Positions 1-10,783 of a stretch of DNA of 38,195 bases are shown here, piece after piece. Both the position numbers and the translations under genes were made by a program. Positions within the stretch are counted from its first letter, which is position 1; each line of letters starts with the position of its first letter. The DNA comes from Candidatus Cloacimonadota bacterium (lineage in GTDB: Bacteria > Cloacimonadota > Cloacimonadia > Cloacimonadales > TCS61). The stretch lies in NCBI GenBank assembly GCA_021157525.1, contig JAGGWK010000008.1, positions 1 through 38,195 of the forward strand, in the 5' to 3' direction. A model generated the notes under the pieces. The model searched no databases, had not been told where the DNA came from, and saw nothing but the letters and a program-made list of their open reading frames with translations.

Positions 1-1
1 G

Positions 2-121
2 AATTCTGTCGTTTGGAACGGCACGGATGATAATGGCAAACAGGTTGGTTCCGGTTTGTACTTATCCAAACTAACAACCAGTGAAAAGACAGTTTCTAAG
101 AAAATGCTGTTGCTGAAATAA
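2..121 (+). CDS. C-terminal fragment of a surface protein with FlgD-like/T9SS-type sorting domain
   Basis: Reading from base 2 gives 39 codons up to TAA at 119-121; the gene begins outside the window. The fragment holds the last part of a FlgD-like immunoglobulin/type IX sorting domain: VVWNGTDDNGKQVGSGLY, then a strand rich in Thr/Lys, then the end SKKMLLLK. The same pattern ends the next two genes (KKIMLLK and KKCLLLK), so this is the first of three neighbouring secreted proteins carrying the same tail. In related phyla such tails direct export through the outer membrane and are often removed or used as an anchor. The cargo domain of this protein is not visible. Confidence 0.8.
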   Translation, partial: NSVVWNGTDDNGKQVGSGLYLSKLTTSEKTVSKKMLLLK

Positions 122-182
122 ATTTAGCACATCTGAAAGTCCCTCTCCTCTCAGGAGATGGATTTAGGGTGAGGTAAAAAAA

Positions 183-2564
183 ATGAAAACAAAACTAAAA
201 ATTCTCTTGCTTTGCGTCTTCGCGATCTTAGCGGTTAACTCCTTCTCAGTAACCTGGCACATCAAACAAGATGGAACAGGTGACTTCACCACCATCCAGG
301 AAGGTATCAATGCTTCGGTGAACGCAGATACAGTTCTCGTCTATCCGGGAACCTATTTCGAAAATATTATCTACAATGGCAAAAATATATCCGTTGCCAG
401 TCTTGAATTAACTACAGGTGATCCATCATATATCCCACTAACGGTAATAGATGGTCAACAATTGGAGAGTTGTGTTCAAGTACGGGATCAGGAAACAACG
501 GCAAAAATTCAAGGTTTCACAATAACCAATGGTTGGGGAAGTCAAGCTTATGGTAGATCCGGTGGCGGTATTTATGTATTGGGTGAGTATCAAAGTCCTA
601 CATTTTTCAATATTAGGAATTGCAGAATAACAAATAATCATTCAGAAACAGGTGGAGGAATTTTTTCCTTTAGAGGTAACATGACGTTATCTGGTGTATC
701 AATTCATGATAACTATGCTTATATAACTGGTGGTGGTATTCATGTAAATGATACTGTCCTGAATTTCGATGCAGATAACAGGTGCAATATCTATAATAAC
801 CTGGCTGCTACAGGTGTGGATTTATATTCTTTTAGATGTCAGACTAATCATGTTATTGTAGACACCTTTACCGTGATAGATCCAACACGTTATTTTGCAA
901 ACCAATATGAGCTTATCTCCTGTCCAAACCCTCCTTTTTCTTTTGATATTCTGAACTATACATTAGAATCGGTAAATCACGATATCTATGTGTCTCCGTT
1001 TGGTAGCAATGATAATTCAGGATTATCTCCCGACGAACCAATGAAAACGATTGTTCTGGCTATTCGTAAGATTGCATCGGATAGTCTTAATCCCAAAACA
1101 GTTCATCTGGCTGCTGGTACTTACAGCAAAAGTTTAAATGATCAGTTCTTTGCCTTTGGTGGGAAAGATTATGTAAAGATCATTGGAGATAGTAAAACTA
1201 CTACGATCATTGATGGTGAAAATGATCAGTATTGTTTGTTTTATATGGGGTGCTCGGATAATTCGTTAGTAAAAAACATGACTTTTCAGAATATTACTTC
1301 TGAAAGTTGTATGGTAGGCTTACATGATTCAAATGATACAATTTTTGAAAGTGTAATTATACGAAACTATATAGGAGATTATATTAGTTCTGCTTTTGTT
1401 TCCAGCCCTACTGAAAGTATGTATTTAAAAAATGTTGATATCAAGAACTGTATAACTGAAAACATTGTAGCCGGAGCGTATTTATGTGAGATTGATCATT
1501 TAGAGTTAATTGATTGTACCATATCTGATAATACATGTTCCGGTTCAGGTCCGGATCCACAATTTTGTGCTGGACTTCAAACAACAACTTATGCAGAAGG
1601 CGATATTTTTATAAAGAATTCAAAATTCACTAACAATCTATTAGATGCTAGTGATATTTCATCAGCAACAGCTTTAGCATTAGGAACATTAAGTGGTGAA
1701 AGTGGAGATTTCACTATTACGAATTGTCTGTTTGCAAACAATCAATGTGCTGGAACTGCAAATAAAATAGTTACTATGACCGGTTCAGGTAATGTAAATA
1801 TTAACAATACTACTTTTGTTGATAATCAGGGAAATTACACATTAACGATTTTAAGAGAGCCGATAGAGTTTTATAATAACATTATGAGGAATAATTGTAA
1901 CTACGAAATCTTTCTTCCCGACAATTCAGCAAGTGGATATTTGGCAGAATTAAATGTATCACATTGTAACATCCAGGGTGGGCAAAGTGCAATCTATAAT
2001 GTGAATAATGCTAACATTGTAAACTGGGGTGAAGGTAACATTGACGAAGATCCCCTGTTTTTATTATCTGGTGATGATCCCTATCAACTTACTGAATACT
2101 CACCCTGCATTGATGCTGGCACACCTGATACGACAGGACTTTTCCTGCCTCCCTGGGATTTGCTTCATAATCAAAGAGTTTGGGATGGTGATGAAAATGG
2201 TATAGCAACAATCGATATGGGCTGTTATGAATTTGGGGCAGAACTGTTTGTGGGTATTGATGACTATGAAATTCCAGTCTCTTCTCCAGATAATACACGT
2301 TTGTCAAATTACCCCAATCCCTTCAATCCAACAACAACTATTAAGTTAGAACTTGCAGAAGCCGGAACAATCGAATTGGCAATTTATAATATCAAGGGAC
2401 AAAAAGTAAAAACACTTATGGATTGCACTACTGCTCCTGGAACGTACGAATGCAATTGGAATGGAAAAGACGAAACGGGAAAAGCTGTTTCCAGTGGACA
2501 GTATATTGTGAAATTGCAGCAGAATAGTGAAGAAACTGTGAAGAAAATTATGCTTTTGAAGTGA
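183..2564 (+). CDS. Secreted tandem right-handed beta-helix protein with C-terminal sorting domain
   Basis: This is a 793-residue exported protein. Residues 1-22 form a signal peptide (Lys-rich start, then a Leu/Ile core). A first parallel beta-helix starts at about residue 25 (WHIKQDGTGDFTTIQEGI, typical of pectate-lyase-like/DUF1565 proteins). A second module starts at about residue 268 (IYVSPFGSNDNSGLSPDEP, the DUF1565 signature). Both consist of short Asn-rich rungs. The FlgD-like sorting domain occupies about 710-793, with NYPNPFNPTTTI at its head and KKIMLLK at the end. No catalytic residues of a lyase can be identified, so adhesion or carbohydrate binding is as likely as enzymatic action. 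A GAGG Shine-Dalgarno lies before the ATG. The gene is AT-rich compared with the region after 4300, as is its neighbour. Confidence 0.85.
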   Translation: MKTKLKILLLCVFAILAVNSFSVTWHIKQDGTGDFTTIQEGINASVNADTVLVYPGTYFENIIYNGKNISVASLELTTGDPSYIPLTVIDGQQLESCVQVRDQETTAKIQGFTITNGWGSQAYGRSGGGIYVLGEYQSPTFFNIRNCRITNNHSETGGGIFSFRGNMTLSGVSIHDNYAYITGGGIHVNDTVLNFDADNRCNIYNNLAATGVDLYSFRCQTNHVIVDTFTVIDPTRYFANQYELISCPNPPFSFDILNYTLESVNHDIYVSPFGSNDNSGLSPDEPMKTIVLAIRKIASDSLNPKTVHLAAGTYSKSLNDQFFAFGGKDYVKIIGDSKTTTIIDGENDQYCLFYMGCSDNSLVKNMTFQNITSESCMVGLHDSNDTIFESVIIRNYIGDYISSAFVSSPTESMYLKNVDIKNCITENIVAGAYLCEIDHLELIDCTISDNTCSGSGPDPQFCAGLQTTTYAEGDIFIKNSKFTNNLLDASDISSATALALGTLSGESGDFTITNCLFANNQCAGTANKIVTMTGSGNVNINNTTFVDNQGNYTLTILREPIEFYNNIMRNNCNYEIFLPDNSASGYLAELNVSHCNIQGGQSAIYNVNNANIVNWGEGNIDEDPLFLLSGDDPYQLTEYSPCIDAGTPDTTGLFLPPWDLLHNQRVWDGDENGIATIDMGCYEFGAELFVGIDDYEIPVSSPDNTRLSNYPNPFNPTTTIKLELAEAGTIELAIYNIKGQKVKTLMDCTTAPGTYECNWNGKDETGKAVSSGQYIVKLQQNSEETVKKIMLLK

Positions 2565-2677
2565 ATTTGGAGATAGTTGCTTGTAACAAGCAGCTCCACT
2601 CTCGGAGTGAAAGTAAAGCAAGAAGAGCGTGGCAGCTGCCAACCATTAGCAGCAACTTAACAGAATATGGAGGAGAT

Positions 2678-4120
2678 GTGAGAAAAATAATATTATTTGC
2701 AATTATGCTTTGTTCTATTTGTTTATTTGCAGATGGAGTTCAACCTTTTGGTTCCGGAACAGAGACTGATCCATTCCAAATAGAATCTTTAGACAATCTT
2801 TTATGGTTGAGTACAACTAGCGAGTACTGGGGTTCTGAAGAAATTACCTTCTTTTATATTCAAACATCTGATATTGACGCTTCAGAAACACAAAACTGGA
2901 ATGATGGAGCTGGATTTAAACCTATTGGAGAATTTACACCAAGCCCTTGGGTTTATGAACCATTTCAAAGCGTTTATAATGGCCAAGGTTACATAATTGA
3001 TAGTCTCTATATAAACACTCCTGGAATGATGGTTCAAAATGGACTGTTCGGTTTTACTTATTTCGCAACAATTGAAAATCTAGGATTAACAAATGTCAAT
3101 ATTACAGGTGGTAGTATTGGGGGGATTGTTAGCCTATCTCAATATTCTTCTATAAATAATTGCTATTGTACCGGTAGCTTAAATACTACTTCTCATTTTT
3201 GCGGTGGTATAGTTGGTGAACATCTTAATTCAACTCTCACAAGTTGCTACAGTAATTGTGACATCACTGGCTATATGTATTGTGGGGGATTAATTGGAAA
3301 GAGTTCATATTCTACAATTATGAATTGCTACAGCTCTGGAAGTGTTGGTGGTGATTATTTTTGTGGTGGTGTGATAGGTGGAAATGAAAATCCAAGTACA
3401 GTTAGTGATAGTTACAGTACTTGTAATGTTGCAGGGACAAGTTTTATTGGTGGATTTGTAGGAAGTGCTTATACACCTCTAACTGTAATGAATTGTTATA
3501 GCATCGGAAATGTTACTGGTTCAGGCTGTCAAATTGGTGGTTTTGCTGGAGACTTTTCAGGAATAGCATTAAACTCATTTTGGTGTATAGAAACTTCTTC
3601 GCAATCCCAAAGTGCTTGTGGTACAGGAAAAACAATTTCTGAGATGCATGATGTAGCGACCTATACTTCACTTACAACAATTGGTTTGGATGATCCATGG
3701 GATTTCGTCGGTAATCCTTTTGATGATATTGGTAATGAAGACTATTGGGATATTGAATATCTCATTAATGATGGTTACCCTTTTTTAACAACAGCACCTG
3801 TTGTTAGTACTGATGATGAAGAAATAACTGAAATATTCTCAGCATCCAAATTAATTGGCAACTATCCCAACCCCTTCAATCCCACAACAACAATTGAGTT
3901 TTCAATCTCAAATGATTCTAAGGTCGAACTCTCGATTTTCAATATAAAAGGACAGAAAATCAAAACAATTGCTCACAATGAATTTACAAAAGGAAATCAT
4001 TCCATTATCTGGAACGGAGATGATGAAAGCGGAGAACCTGTTAGTTCAGGCATTTATCTGTATAAATTAAATGTTAACGGTAAAACTGAAGCAGTGAAAA
4101 AATGTTTGCTGTTGAAATAG
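2678..4120 (+). CDS. Secreted GLUG-repeat protein with C-terminal sorting domain
   Basis: The open frame reaches back to 2561, but I place the start at GTG 2678. It follows GGAGGA at 2669-2674 and opens a good signal peptide (RKIILFAIMLCSICLFA). This gives 480 residues. The middle carries at least five GLUG-type repeats, each a Gly-Gly-(I/L/F)-(V/I)-G turn followed by a Cys-Tyr strand (for example CGGIVGE, CGGLIGK, CGGVIGG, IGGFVG, IGGFAG), which build a beta-solenoid in adhesins and IgA-protease-like surface proteins. The last 85 residues are the FlgD-like sorting domain (NYPNPFNPTTTI, ending KKCLLLK). The repeats contain many Cys residues, unusual for an extracellular protein unless they form disulfides. 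It ends at a strong terminator and may be co-transcribed with the upstream gene (113 bases between them). Confidence 0.85.
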   Translation: MRKIILFAIMLCSICLFADGVQPFGSGTETDPFQIESLDNLLWLSTTSEYWGSEEITFFYIQTSDIDASETQNWNDGAGFKPIGEFTPSPWVYEPFQSVYNGQGYIIDSLYINTPGMMVQNGLFGFTYFATIENLGLTNVNITGGSIGGIVSLSQYSSINNCYCTGSLNTTSHFCGGIVGEHLNSTLTSCYSNCDITGYMYCGGLIGKSSYSTIMNCYSSGSVGGDYFCGGVIGGNENPSTVSDSYSTCNVAGTSFIGGFVGSAYTPLTVMNCYSIGNVTGSGCQIGGFAGDFSGIALNSFWCIETSSQSQSACGTGKTISEMHDVATYTSLTTIGLDDPWDFVGNPFDDIGNEDYWDIEYLINDGYPFLTTAPVVSTDDEEITEIFSASKLIGNYPNPFNPTTTIEFSISNDSKVELSIFNIKGQKIKTIAHNEFTKGNHSIIWNGDDESGEPVSSGIYLYKLNVNGKTEAVKKCLLLK

Positions 4121-4128
4121 TGTCATAT

Positions 4129-4166
4129 GACCAATCCGAGAGCAATCTCGGGCTGGTCTTGTTTTT
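4129..4166 (+). terminator. Intrinsic terminator after the surface-protein genes
   Basis: GACCA (4129-4133) and CCGAGA (4136-4141) pair with TCTCGG (4146-4151) and TGGTC (4154-4158) around a GCAA tetraloop, with a two-base internal loop. TTGTTTTT follows directly. The position eight bases after the GLUG-protein stop fits an end of transcription on the + strand. Confidence 0.88.
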
Positions 4167-4229
4167 ATGAAATGATGCTTGTAACGAATTAAAAGTTTCC
4201 AGGCTTTCCCATACCAGTAAACTCTGTTA

Positions 4230-4267
4230 CTAAAGAAAACAGTCCCCGGCAGCAAAAGCTGCCGGGG
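4230..4267 (-). terminator. Intrinsic terminator of the mutAB operon
   Basis: CCCCGGCAGC (4244-4253) and GCTGCCGGGG (4258-4267) form a perfect 10-bp GC-rich stem around AAAA. On the - strand it is followed by a T-rich tract (TGTTTTCTTT). It lies 27 bases beyond the mutB stop codon. Confidence 0.78.
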
Positions 4268-4294
4268 GCATCCGATAGTGTCAGTATGGCAAAT

Positions 4295-6475
4295 CTATTC
4301 GTAACCCAGGCGTTTGTTCAGTTCAACCATAATCTTGCGGGCAGCTACCGGTAATACGGTTCCCGGCCCAAAAATAGCGGCTGCGCCGTGCTGGTAGAGG
4401 AATTCATAGTCCTGAGCAGGTATCACGCCGCCACAGATAACCATGATGTCTTCACGTCCCAGCTTTGCCAGTTCATCGATAAGCTGAGGTAACAGGGTTT
4501 TGTGACCTGCGGCAAGAGAGCTCATGCCTATCACATGAACATCGTTTTCCACAGCGTCGCTGGCGGTTTCTTCTGGGGTTTGAAACAGTGGGCCGATATC
4601 TACATCAAAGCCCATATCCGCATAGGCGGTGGCCACTACTTTTGCGCCACGATCATGGCCATCCTGACCCATCTTGGCGATCATAATCCGTGGACGGCGA
4701 CCTTCATTCTCTTCGAATTTATCAGTCATGGCACGTACTGCTTCCACGTCTTCTTTGTTTGCATATTCGCCGCTGTACACACCGCTTATGGAGCGGATCA
4801 CGGCTTTGTGGCGTCCAAATACTTTTTCCATAGCGTCTGAGATTTCTCCTAAACTGGCCCGTTCACGGGCAGCATAAATAGCCAGTTCCAGCAAATTTCC
4901 TTCGCCGGTTTCTGCCGCTTTGGTAATGTCATTGAGGCATTGTTTTACCTTGGCTGCGTCCCGATTCTTACGCAGTTTTTCCAGACGTTTTATCTGGGAA
5001 ATGCGCACTGCGGAGTTATCGATATCCAAGATGTCCAACGCTTCTTCTTTTTCCAAACGATATTTATTCACACCCACAATAGTCTCGGCATTGGAGTCTA
5101 TGTGGGCTTGACGACGAGCTGATGCTTCTTCGATGCGCATTTTTGGAATGCCGGATTCGATAGCTTTGGCCATGCCTCCCAGTTTTTCTACTTCCAGGAT
5201 GTGTTCCCAGCCTCGGTGCAGCAGTGCATGGGTAAGGGATTCTACGTAGTAGGAGCCGCCCCAGGGGTCTATCACGTCGCAGATGCCGGTTTCGCTTTGC
5301 AGATACAGTTGGGTATTACGAGCGATGCGGGCGCTGAAGTCCGTGGGCAGAGCGATGGCTTCATCAAGAGCATTGGTATGCAGACTCTGGGTGTGCCCCA
5401 TGGTGGCCGCCAGTGCTTCGATGCAGGTGCGGGCAACATTGTTGTAAGGATCTTGCTCGGTAAGTGACCAGCCGGAGGTTTGGGAGTGGGTACGCAGGCT
5501 CATGGATTTGGGATTTTGCGGATTGAACTGCTTGATGATTTTGGCCCACAGCATACGTGCCGCCCGCAGTTTTGCCACTTCCATAAAGTAGTTCAGTCCT
5601 TCTCCCCAGAAGAATGACAGGCGGGGAGCAAATTTGTCTATCGGGATGCCTGCATTCACGCCTGCCCGAGCATATTCCAGCCCGTCGGCCAAAGTATAGG
5701 CCATCTCGATATCTGCTGTAGCACCGGCTTCCTGCATGTGATATCCGGAAATGGAGATACTGTTGAACTTCGGCATATTTTTGGATGTGAAGGCAAAGAT
5801 ATCTGAGATAATGCGCATGGATGGTGCCGGCGGGTAGATGTAAGTGTTGCGCACCATATATTCTTTCAGGATGTCGTTTTGTATGGTGCCGGCCAGCTGA
5901 TCCCATTTTACCCCCTGCTCTTCTGCGGTAACGATGTAGAAGGCCAGGATGGGAATCACTGCGCCGTTCATGGTCATAGACACCGAGATATCTTTCAGGG
6001 GGATTTTGTCGAAGAGGATTTTCATATCCAGGATGGAATCGATGGCCACCCCGGCTTTACCTACGTCTCCCACTACCCGTGGATGGTCGCTGTCATAGCC
6101 CCGATGTGTGGCCAGATCAAAGGCGACAGAGAGCCCTTTTTGGCCGGCAGCAAGATTACGACGATAGAAGGCATTTGATTCTTCGGCAGTGGAAAAGCCG
6201 GCATATTGCCGAACAGTCCAGGGACGCATCACATACATGGTGGCGTAGGGTCCGCGCAAAAATGGCGGGATGCCAGCAGCATAATCCAGGTGTTCCATCC
6301 CGGCCAGATCATCTTTGGTATAGAGGGGTTTTACGCCGATTTGTTCGTTGGTTTTCCACATCATATCATCCAGTATGCGTCCAGAATTTTCTTCGATACG
6401 CTTTTTCCACAGAGCCATATCGGGCGTAGTAGGTTTTACTCCAAAGGGTAAGGTGCTAAAATCAGGTTTTTTCAT
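4295..6475 (-). CDS. mutB: Methylmalonyl-CoA mutase large (catalytic) subunit
   Basis: This adenosylcobalamin-dependent enzyme interconverts succinyl-CoA and (R)-methylmalonyl-CoA, a step in propionate metabolism. The 726-residue protein has the full family length. A TIM-barrel substrate domain covers about 1-560 ([11 protein letters not shown], then [19 protein letters not shown], and [19 protein letters not shown] in the centre). The C-terminal B12-binding domain covers about 594-726. His607 in DGHDRG (605-610) is the lower axial cobalt ligand, so this is the catalytic chain. Its start overlaps the mutA stop in ATGA, giving translational coupling. No mutase chaperone (meaB) or epimerase gene is in the window. 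Confidence 0.97.
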   Translation of the reverse strand: MKKPDFSTLPFGVKPTTPDMALWKKRIEENSGRILDDMMWKTNEQIGVKPLYTKDDLAGMEHLDYAAGIPPFLRGPYATMYVMRPWTVRQYAGFSTAEESNAFYRRNLAAGQKGLSVAFDLATHRGYDSDHPRVVGDVGKAGVAIDSILDMKILFDKIPLKDISVSMTMNGAVIPILAFYIVTAEEQGVKWDQLAGTIQNDILKEYMVRNTYIYPPAPSMRIISDIFAFTSKNMPKFNSISISGYHMQEAGATADIEMAYTLADGLEYARAGVNAGIPIDKFAPRLSFFWGEGLNYFMEVAKLRAARMLWAKIIKQFNPQNPKSMSLRTHSQTSGWSLTEQDPYNNVARTCIEALAATMGHTQSLHTNALDEAIALPTDFSARIARNTQLYLQSETGICDVIDPWGGSYYVESLTHALLHRGWEHILEVEKLGGMAKAIESGIPKMRIEEASARRQAHIDSNAETIVGVNKYRLEKEEALDILDIDNSAVRISQIKRLEKLRKNRDAAKVKQCLNDITKAAETGEGNLLELAIYAARERASLGEISDAMEKVFGRHKAVIRSISGVYSGEYANKEDVEAVRAMTDKFEENEGRRPRIMIAKMGQDGHDRGAKVVATAYADMGFDVDIGPLFQTPEETASDAVENDVHVIGMSSLAAGHKTLLPQLIDELAKLGREDIMVICGGVIPAQDYEFLYQHGAAAIFGPGTVLPVAARKIMVELNKRLGYE

Positions 6476-8574
6476 AGTGTCACTCCTGCCTTTGCAGCGA
6501 TGCCCGTAAGGATAGTGAAGGCATTAGCGCGTACATGAATGTACTCATCCACGCCAGCTGCGGTAAATTCTGCGAGATGTGTTTTGGGGTAGCCAGCCAA
6601 TACAATCGTCATCTGCGGTTTTGCGGCTTTTATCCGTTGGCAGATGGTTGGAACCAACCGGGGATAGGTGGCATCCGTAGAGCAGATCACGGTAACGTCT
6701 GCACCGGATGCAAGTGCTGCATCTGCGGCTGCTTCTGCTGTGCCGTATCCGCCATTTTCTACCACAGAAAAACCTGCAACTTCAAAGAATTCACGGCTGA
6801 AATCGGCGCGGGCTTTGTACTGTAATACAGGGCCATTGTTTGCCAGGAAGACGGTTGGCCGTTTATCGGCAGCCTCCACAGCCCTGCGCAGCTTTTCAAA
6901 GATCTCACTTCGCCGCTTCTGTGGGACAGGCTCTATTCCGGTGACGGCCTCGGTTCCCCGCAGGGCTTCAACCATCTGTCCCAGAGTGGCGCCTGCTTCG
7001 CAGGCGGAAATTACGTCATCCATGCAAAGCTGAGCAAAGTCCAGGTTCAATGCATCATTGCGCACCACCATAGCTGCCCGTTGCTTCTGGATGGCATCAT
7101 AATCCCATTGCCGGGGCTCCAGAGGTTGCTCTGTCATATTAGCGTACATGTTTGTTCCCACTATCACATCCTTGCGAGTAGAGACGGCAGCAGTGCGTGC
7201 CTTGGCCACGGTTGCCACAGCTTTTTGGGCAGCGCCAGATTGCAGCATCTTCCAAAAGCCACCAGCATCCTGAGTAATCTGGAAGTTTTTCCACACCACG
7301 TCACAAAGTTTTGCCGTGAGGCTTTCTATGTACCAACTACCACCGGCAGGATCGATTACTGCATCCAAATGGGTTTCTTCCCGAAGGATGATCTGTTGGT
7401 TGCGAGCAATGCGCCGTGAAAATTCGTTTGGCACTCTGAACACTTCATCAAAGGCACCAACATGCATGCTGTCGGCACCGCCAACCACGCCACTAAAGGC
7501 TTCCGTGGTGGTGCGAAGCATGTTCACATAGGGGTCATAAATTGTTTTATTATAGGTTGATGTGCGCGCATGGATAAACATCTTCTGGGCATCTTCATTG
7601 CCGCCATAAGCCTGCACGATATGTTTCCACAGCATGCGGGCAGCGCGCAATTTTGCTATTTCCATAAAGAAATTGCTCCCCAGAGAAAGATCGAAACGTA
7701 TCCGTGAAGCGATAGTATTGATGTCCAAACCCCGTTCCAACAGTGCATCGATATAACAAACTGCGGTGCCAAAGGCAAAGGCCAATTCTTCTACAGCGCT
7801 GCCGCCACCATTGTGATATACGTGAGCATGCACGGCAATTGTACGAAGCTTGGGAGCATTTTCAGCCCCCCAGGCAGTAAGGGTGTACATCTCATCATAT
7901 GCCTGATTCAGGCTGCATCCCAGAGTACCCTCTTCTGCCAGAGTTCCCAGAGGATCTGCACCAATGGTTCCCGTCAGAGTTTCCAGCTTCAGTCCTTTTT
8001 TCCGGGCGGCAGCTGCCACCATGGCAGTATAGGGAAGCGCCAGATCATAGGCCTGAATGGTAACGTCGATGTATTCCTGCATGATGCCATCCAGCAGAGT
8101 TTGCATATCTTGAACTGTTGCCAGCGAAACACCGTCTTTCCCCACACTTCCCCGTGGCGCCATATCTGGGTCTAAGCCCATACGACTGGCTGCATCCAGC
8201 ACAATGTTTACGCCGGTTTGACCGCGATTGAGGTCGTGGAGCAACGTAGTATTGAGCATTGCCGGCGTTGGTTCGGTGATTTCCTGGGCCACTGTCCAGC
8301 CAGCCACACGAGCGCCCTCTGGTTTGGTACCCCGCACATAACTGCCACTACCCGGTAAATCTCTGATGTGGGCTAAACGTTCGCCATCTTCCCGACGATA
8401 CATCGGGTCAAGCGTAATACCTTCGTAGGTATGGGTTAACATGATTTTCTCGTAGGGTTTCCCCTTGAGAAGTTTGTCCACTGCTTCCCGCCATTCTGTG
8501 TACGTGTGAGGAGCAAATTCCGTCAGCAGCCGTTGATTTTCTTGCGGCCGCGTCCGGTTGGATTCCTGCGACAT
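6472..8574 (-). CDS. mutA: Methylmalonyl-CoA mutase small subunit
   Basis: This is the non-catalytic partner of MutB in the heterodimeric form of the enzyme, at 700 residues. The barrel domain is recognisable ([19 protein letters not shown] and [10 protein letters not shown] mirror the MutB barrel). The C-terminal flavodoxin-like domain (about 575-700) lacks the cobalamin-binding DxHxxG motif, as expected for the small subunit. The ATG follows GGAGGA. Upstream lies about 100 bases with only a weak promoter-like pair (TTGACG at 8645-8640, TTTGTA at 8622-8617, 17 bases apart). No cobalamin riboswitch is seen. Base composition is GC-richer than the surface-protein block. Confidence 0.95.
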   Translation of the reverse strand: MSQESNRTRPQENQRLLTEFAPHTYTEWREAVDKLLKGKPYEKIMLTHTYEGITLDPMYRREDGERLAHIRDLPGSGSYVRGTKPEGARVAGWTVAQEITEPTPAMLNTTLLHDLNRGQTGVNIVLDAASRMGLDPDMAPRGSVGKDGVSLATVQDMQTLLDGIMQEYIDVTIQAYDLALPYTAMVAAAARKKGLKLETLTGTIGADPLGTLAEEGTLGCSLNQAYDEMYTLTAWGAENAPKLRTIAVHAHVYHNGGGSAVEELAFAFGTAVCYIDALLERGLDINTIASRIRFDLSLGSNFFMEIAKLRAARMLWKHIVQAYGGNEDAQKMFIHARTSTYNKTIYDPYVNMLRTTTEAFSGVVGGADSMHVGAFDEVFRVPNEFSRRIARNQQIILREETHLDAVIDPAGGSWYIESLTAKLCDVVWKNFQITQDAGGFWKMLQSGAAQKAVATVAKARTAAVSTRKDVIVGTNMYANMTEQPLEPRQWDYDAIQKQRAAMVVRNDALNLDFAQLCMDDVISACEAGATLGQMVEALRGTEAVTGIEPVPQKRRSEIFEKLRRAVEAADKRPTVFLANNGPVLQYKARADFSREFFEVAGFSVVENGGYGTAEAAADAALASGADVTVICSTDATYPRLVPTICQRIKAAKPQMTIVLAGYPKTHLAEFTAAGVDEYIHVRANAFTILTGIAAKAGVTL

Positions 8575-8676
8575 GAAATGTCCTCCATCTCATTAATTTG
8601 GTTATTTTAACAAAGTTACAAAATTGAGCGCCACACAGCCGTCAAGCACAAACTCCGTGGTTTTCCCCTGTTACAT

Positions 8677-9411
8677 TTATTGGGATAATCTTCCGGAAAC
8701 GAGGATTATGGAAATGTCGTCATAAGAGCCGTTTTCCCTGGCAGTTTGATAGAGTTTTCGGGCACATTGTTTCAGACTGGTAGCCCGTTGCAGATGCTCG
8801 GCAATTTTCCCGTCGGTGGTTACATCAGAAAGGCCGTCGCTGCAAAGCAGGAGGATATCAGATTCATCCATATCTATTTCACTCATTTCCGGTTTCATGT
8901 CATAGTCCAGTCCAAGGGCTTTGGTCAACAGGCAGTTATCGGGATTGTTAACCAACTGGTCTTTGGTGAGTTCGCCATCCTTGTAGCGCGTCCACGCGAT
9001 GGTGTGATCTTCGGTGAGCTGTTTCATTTTGCCGTCGCGATAGAGATAAGCCCGGCTGTCTCCCAACTGCAATAGTCGTATTTTCTGGTTTTCAATACTG
9101 GCAACGAGGGCGGTGGTACTCATGCGATGCAAGCGGGGATGCTGCGCAGCATAGGTCAGGATGGAAAAATTGGCTTTGGTTATGGTAGCAAAAAGCTGTT
9201 CAGAAGTAATTTTATCGGGGCTATGAGCCAGATCATCCTGCAATACACGCAACGCCATAGCGCTGGCAACCTCTCCTCCCGGATACCCTCCAAGGCCATC
9301 AAATACAGCAAAAACCGGATCTTTCTGATGTGGTGGTGGCACCAGGATGCTGTCCTCGCATACGTGATCGGCAGAAAAGCTCTTGGATAATCCATACCAT
9401 CTGATATTCAT
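8677..9411 (-). CDS. PP2C-family Ser/Thr protein phosphatase
   Basis: This 244-residue stand-alone PP2C (PPM) catalytic domain removes phosphate from Ser/Thr residues using two Mn/Mg ions. Motifs seen in order are CEDS near residue 19, AVFDGLGGYPGGEVAS (about 34-50, metal-binding Asp and Gly pair), LLQLGDSRAYLYR, LLLCSDGLSD (about 199-208), and YDDISIILV near the end. It has no membrane segment and no regulatory domain, as in PrpC/Stp-type phosphatases that oppose Hanks kinases. No Ser/Thr kinase is adjacent. An AAGGAG site lies five bases before the ATG. It is followed by mutA with no obvious terminator, so read-through into mutAB is possible. Confidence 0.93.
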   Translation of the reverse strand: MNIRWYGLSKSFSADHVCEDSILVPPPHQKDPVFAVFDGLGGYPGGEVASAMALRVLQDDLAHSPDKITSEQLFATITKANFSILTYAAQHPRLHRMSTTALVASIENQKIRLLQLGDSRAYLYRDGKMKQLTEDHTIAWTRYKDGELTKDQLVNNPDNCLLTKALGLDYDMKPEMSEIDMDESDILLLCSDGLSDVTTDGKIAEHLQRATSLKQCARKLYQTARENGSYDDISIILVSGRLSQ

Positions 9412-9488
9412 AAGAACTCCTTGTCACAGAGATTGTGATGTGAAGATTTCCGGCAAGTTATTTCTCTATCCTGAAGGCATTGGCAGGC

Positions 9489-9519
9489 AAAACAGCCAAC
9501 GTGTTTCGCCGGCTGTTTT
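9489..9519 (-). terminator. Intrinsic terminator after clpX
   Basis: AAAACAGCC (9489-9497) pairs with GGCTGTTTT (9511-9519), and the stem can be extended by G-U pairs inside the loop. On the - strand the 3' arm ends in a T run. It lies 26 bases past the clpX stop. Confidence 0.75.
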
Positions 9520-9544
9520 GTTTATGTGTTTTTGCTCTTTGTAA

Positions 9545-10783
9545 TTATGCGCTTTGATCTTCGACTTTTTTGGTGTAGCTGAAAAACGGTTTTTCATCAC
9601 CGCCAACCACATCTTTAGAGATGAGGCAGGTTTTCACATTTTCCATCTCTGGTAGAGTGTACATGATGTCTAACATAAAACGTTCCATAATCGAGCGAAG
9701 CCCCCGGGCCCCGATTTTTTGTTTGATGGCTACTGATGCGATTTCCCGCAGAGCAGCTTCATCAAAATTCAATTCAACGTTTTCAATTTCAAAGAGCTTT
9801 TTGTATTGCTTCACGATGGCATTGCGAGGCTGGGTGAGAATCTCTACCAAGGCATCTTCATCCAGTTCATGCAGCGAAGTAGCTACAGGGAGACGTCCTA
9901 CCAGCTCGGGAATGAGGCCAAATTTTATCAGATCATCAGGAATAACCCTATCGAAAATATTGGCAGGTACATCATGGCGAGAAATGATATCTGCATCAAA
10001 GCCCACAGATTTTTTCTGCATGCGGTTTTGCACAATCTTTTCCAGTCCGAAGAATGAGCCTCCACCGATGAAGAGGATATTGCGGGTGTCGATCTCGATA
10101 AATTCCTGGTGCGGGTGTTTGCGCCCACCTTTGGGTGGCACGTTTACTTTTGCCCCTTCCAAAATCTTCAGCAATGCCTGTTGCACACCCTCACCCGAAA
10201 CGTCACGGGTGATGGACGGGGTCTCAGATTTGCGTCCGATTTTATCGATCTCGTCGATATAGATAATGCCTTTTTCTGCTTTTTCCACATCATAGTTGGC
10301 ATTTTGCAGCAACCGAACCAGGATGTTTTCCACATCCTCGCCCACGTAGCCAGCTTCGGTAAGGGTAGTAGCATCGGCTATGGCAAAGGGTACTTTGAGC
10401 AGATGAGCCAATGTTTGGGCAATGAGAGTCTTACCGGATCCCGTTGGTCCTATCATGAGGATATTGCTCTTTTCTATCTCTACATCGTCCTTGGGGCTTG
10501 TCTTGAAAATGCGCTTATAATGGTTATACACGGCAACTGAGATAACCTGTTTTGCCCTGTTTTGACCAATCACATATTGGTTCAGTTGCTCATGAATTTC
10601 CCGTGGTGTAGGCAATACAAAGTTATCCAGCTCTTCCCGCTGATAATCGGTCTCCAGGATGGTGGTGCACATTTTGATACACTCATCACAGATGTTTCCC
10701 GAAAGTCCTTTTATCAGATAGCGAGTCTCAGATTCCGGGCGTCCACAAAAAGAACACTCATGATCATGACGGTATTCACTCAC
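9545..10783 (-). CDS. clpX: ATP-dependent Clp protease ATP-binding subunit ClpX
   Basis: ClpX is the AAA+ unfoldase that feeds substrates to ClpP. The 412-residue protein has an N-terminal zinc-binding domain (Cys10, Cys13, Cys32, Cys35), Walker A GPTGSGKT at 112-119, Walker B with IIYIDEIDK, the pore and IGF-loop region, and the sensor-2 Arg in IGARGLRSI. The start is GTG at 10783, preceded by AAGGAG, and overlaps the last eight bases of clpP. Order and overlap with tig and clpP match the usual bacterial operon. A terminator follows. Confidence 0.98.
   Translation of the reverse strand: MSEYRHDHECSFCGRPESETRYLIKGLSGNICDECIKMCTTILETDYQREELDNFVLPTPREIHEQLNQYVIGQNRAKQVISVAVYNHYKRIFKTSPKDDVEIEKSNILMIGPTGSGKTLIAQTLAHLLKVPFAIADATTLTEAGYVGEDVENILVRLLQNANYDVEKAEKGIIYIDEIDKIGRKSETPSITRDVSGEGVQQALLKILEGAKVNVPPKGGRKHPHQEFIEIDTRNILFIGGGSFFGLEKIVQNRMQKKSVGFDADIISRHDVPANIFDRVIPDDLIKFGLIPELVGRLPVATSLHELDEDALVEILTQPRNAIVKQYKKLFEIENVELNFDEAALREIASVAIKQKIGARGLRSIMERFMLDIMYTLPEMENVKTCLISKDVVGGDEKPFFSYTKKVEDQSA

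Noticed and set aside
2561-2677. Upstream extension of the GLUG-protein gene starting with GTG at 2561, overlapping the previous stop
   Set aside because: It would put about 39 charged residues before an obvious signal peptide, and the GTG at 2678 has a GGAGGA site. The extension is probably non-coding and includes small palindromes.
5364-5906. 180-codon open frame inside mutB on the same strand
   Set aside because: It is a shifted-frame shadow of a highly conserved gene with no ribosome site and no recognisable protein features.
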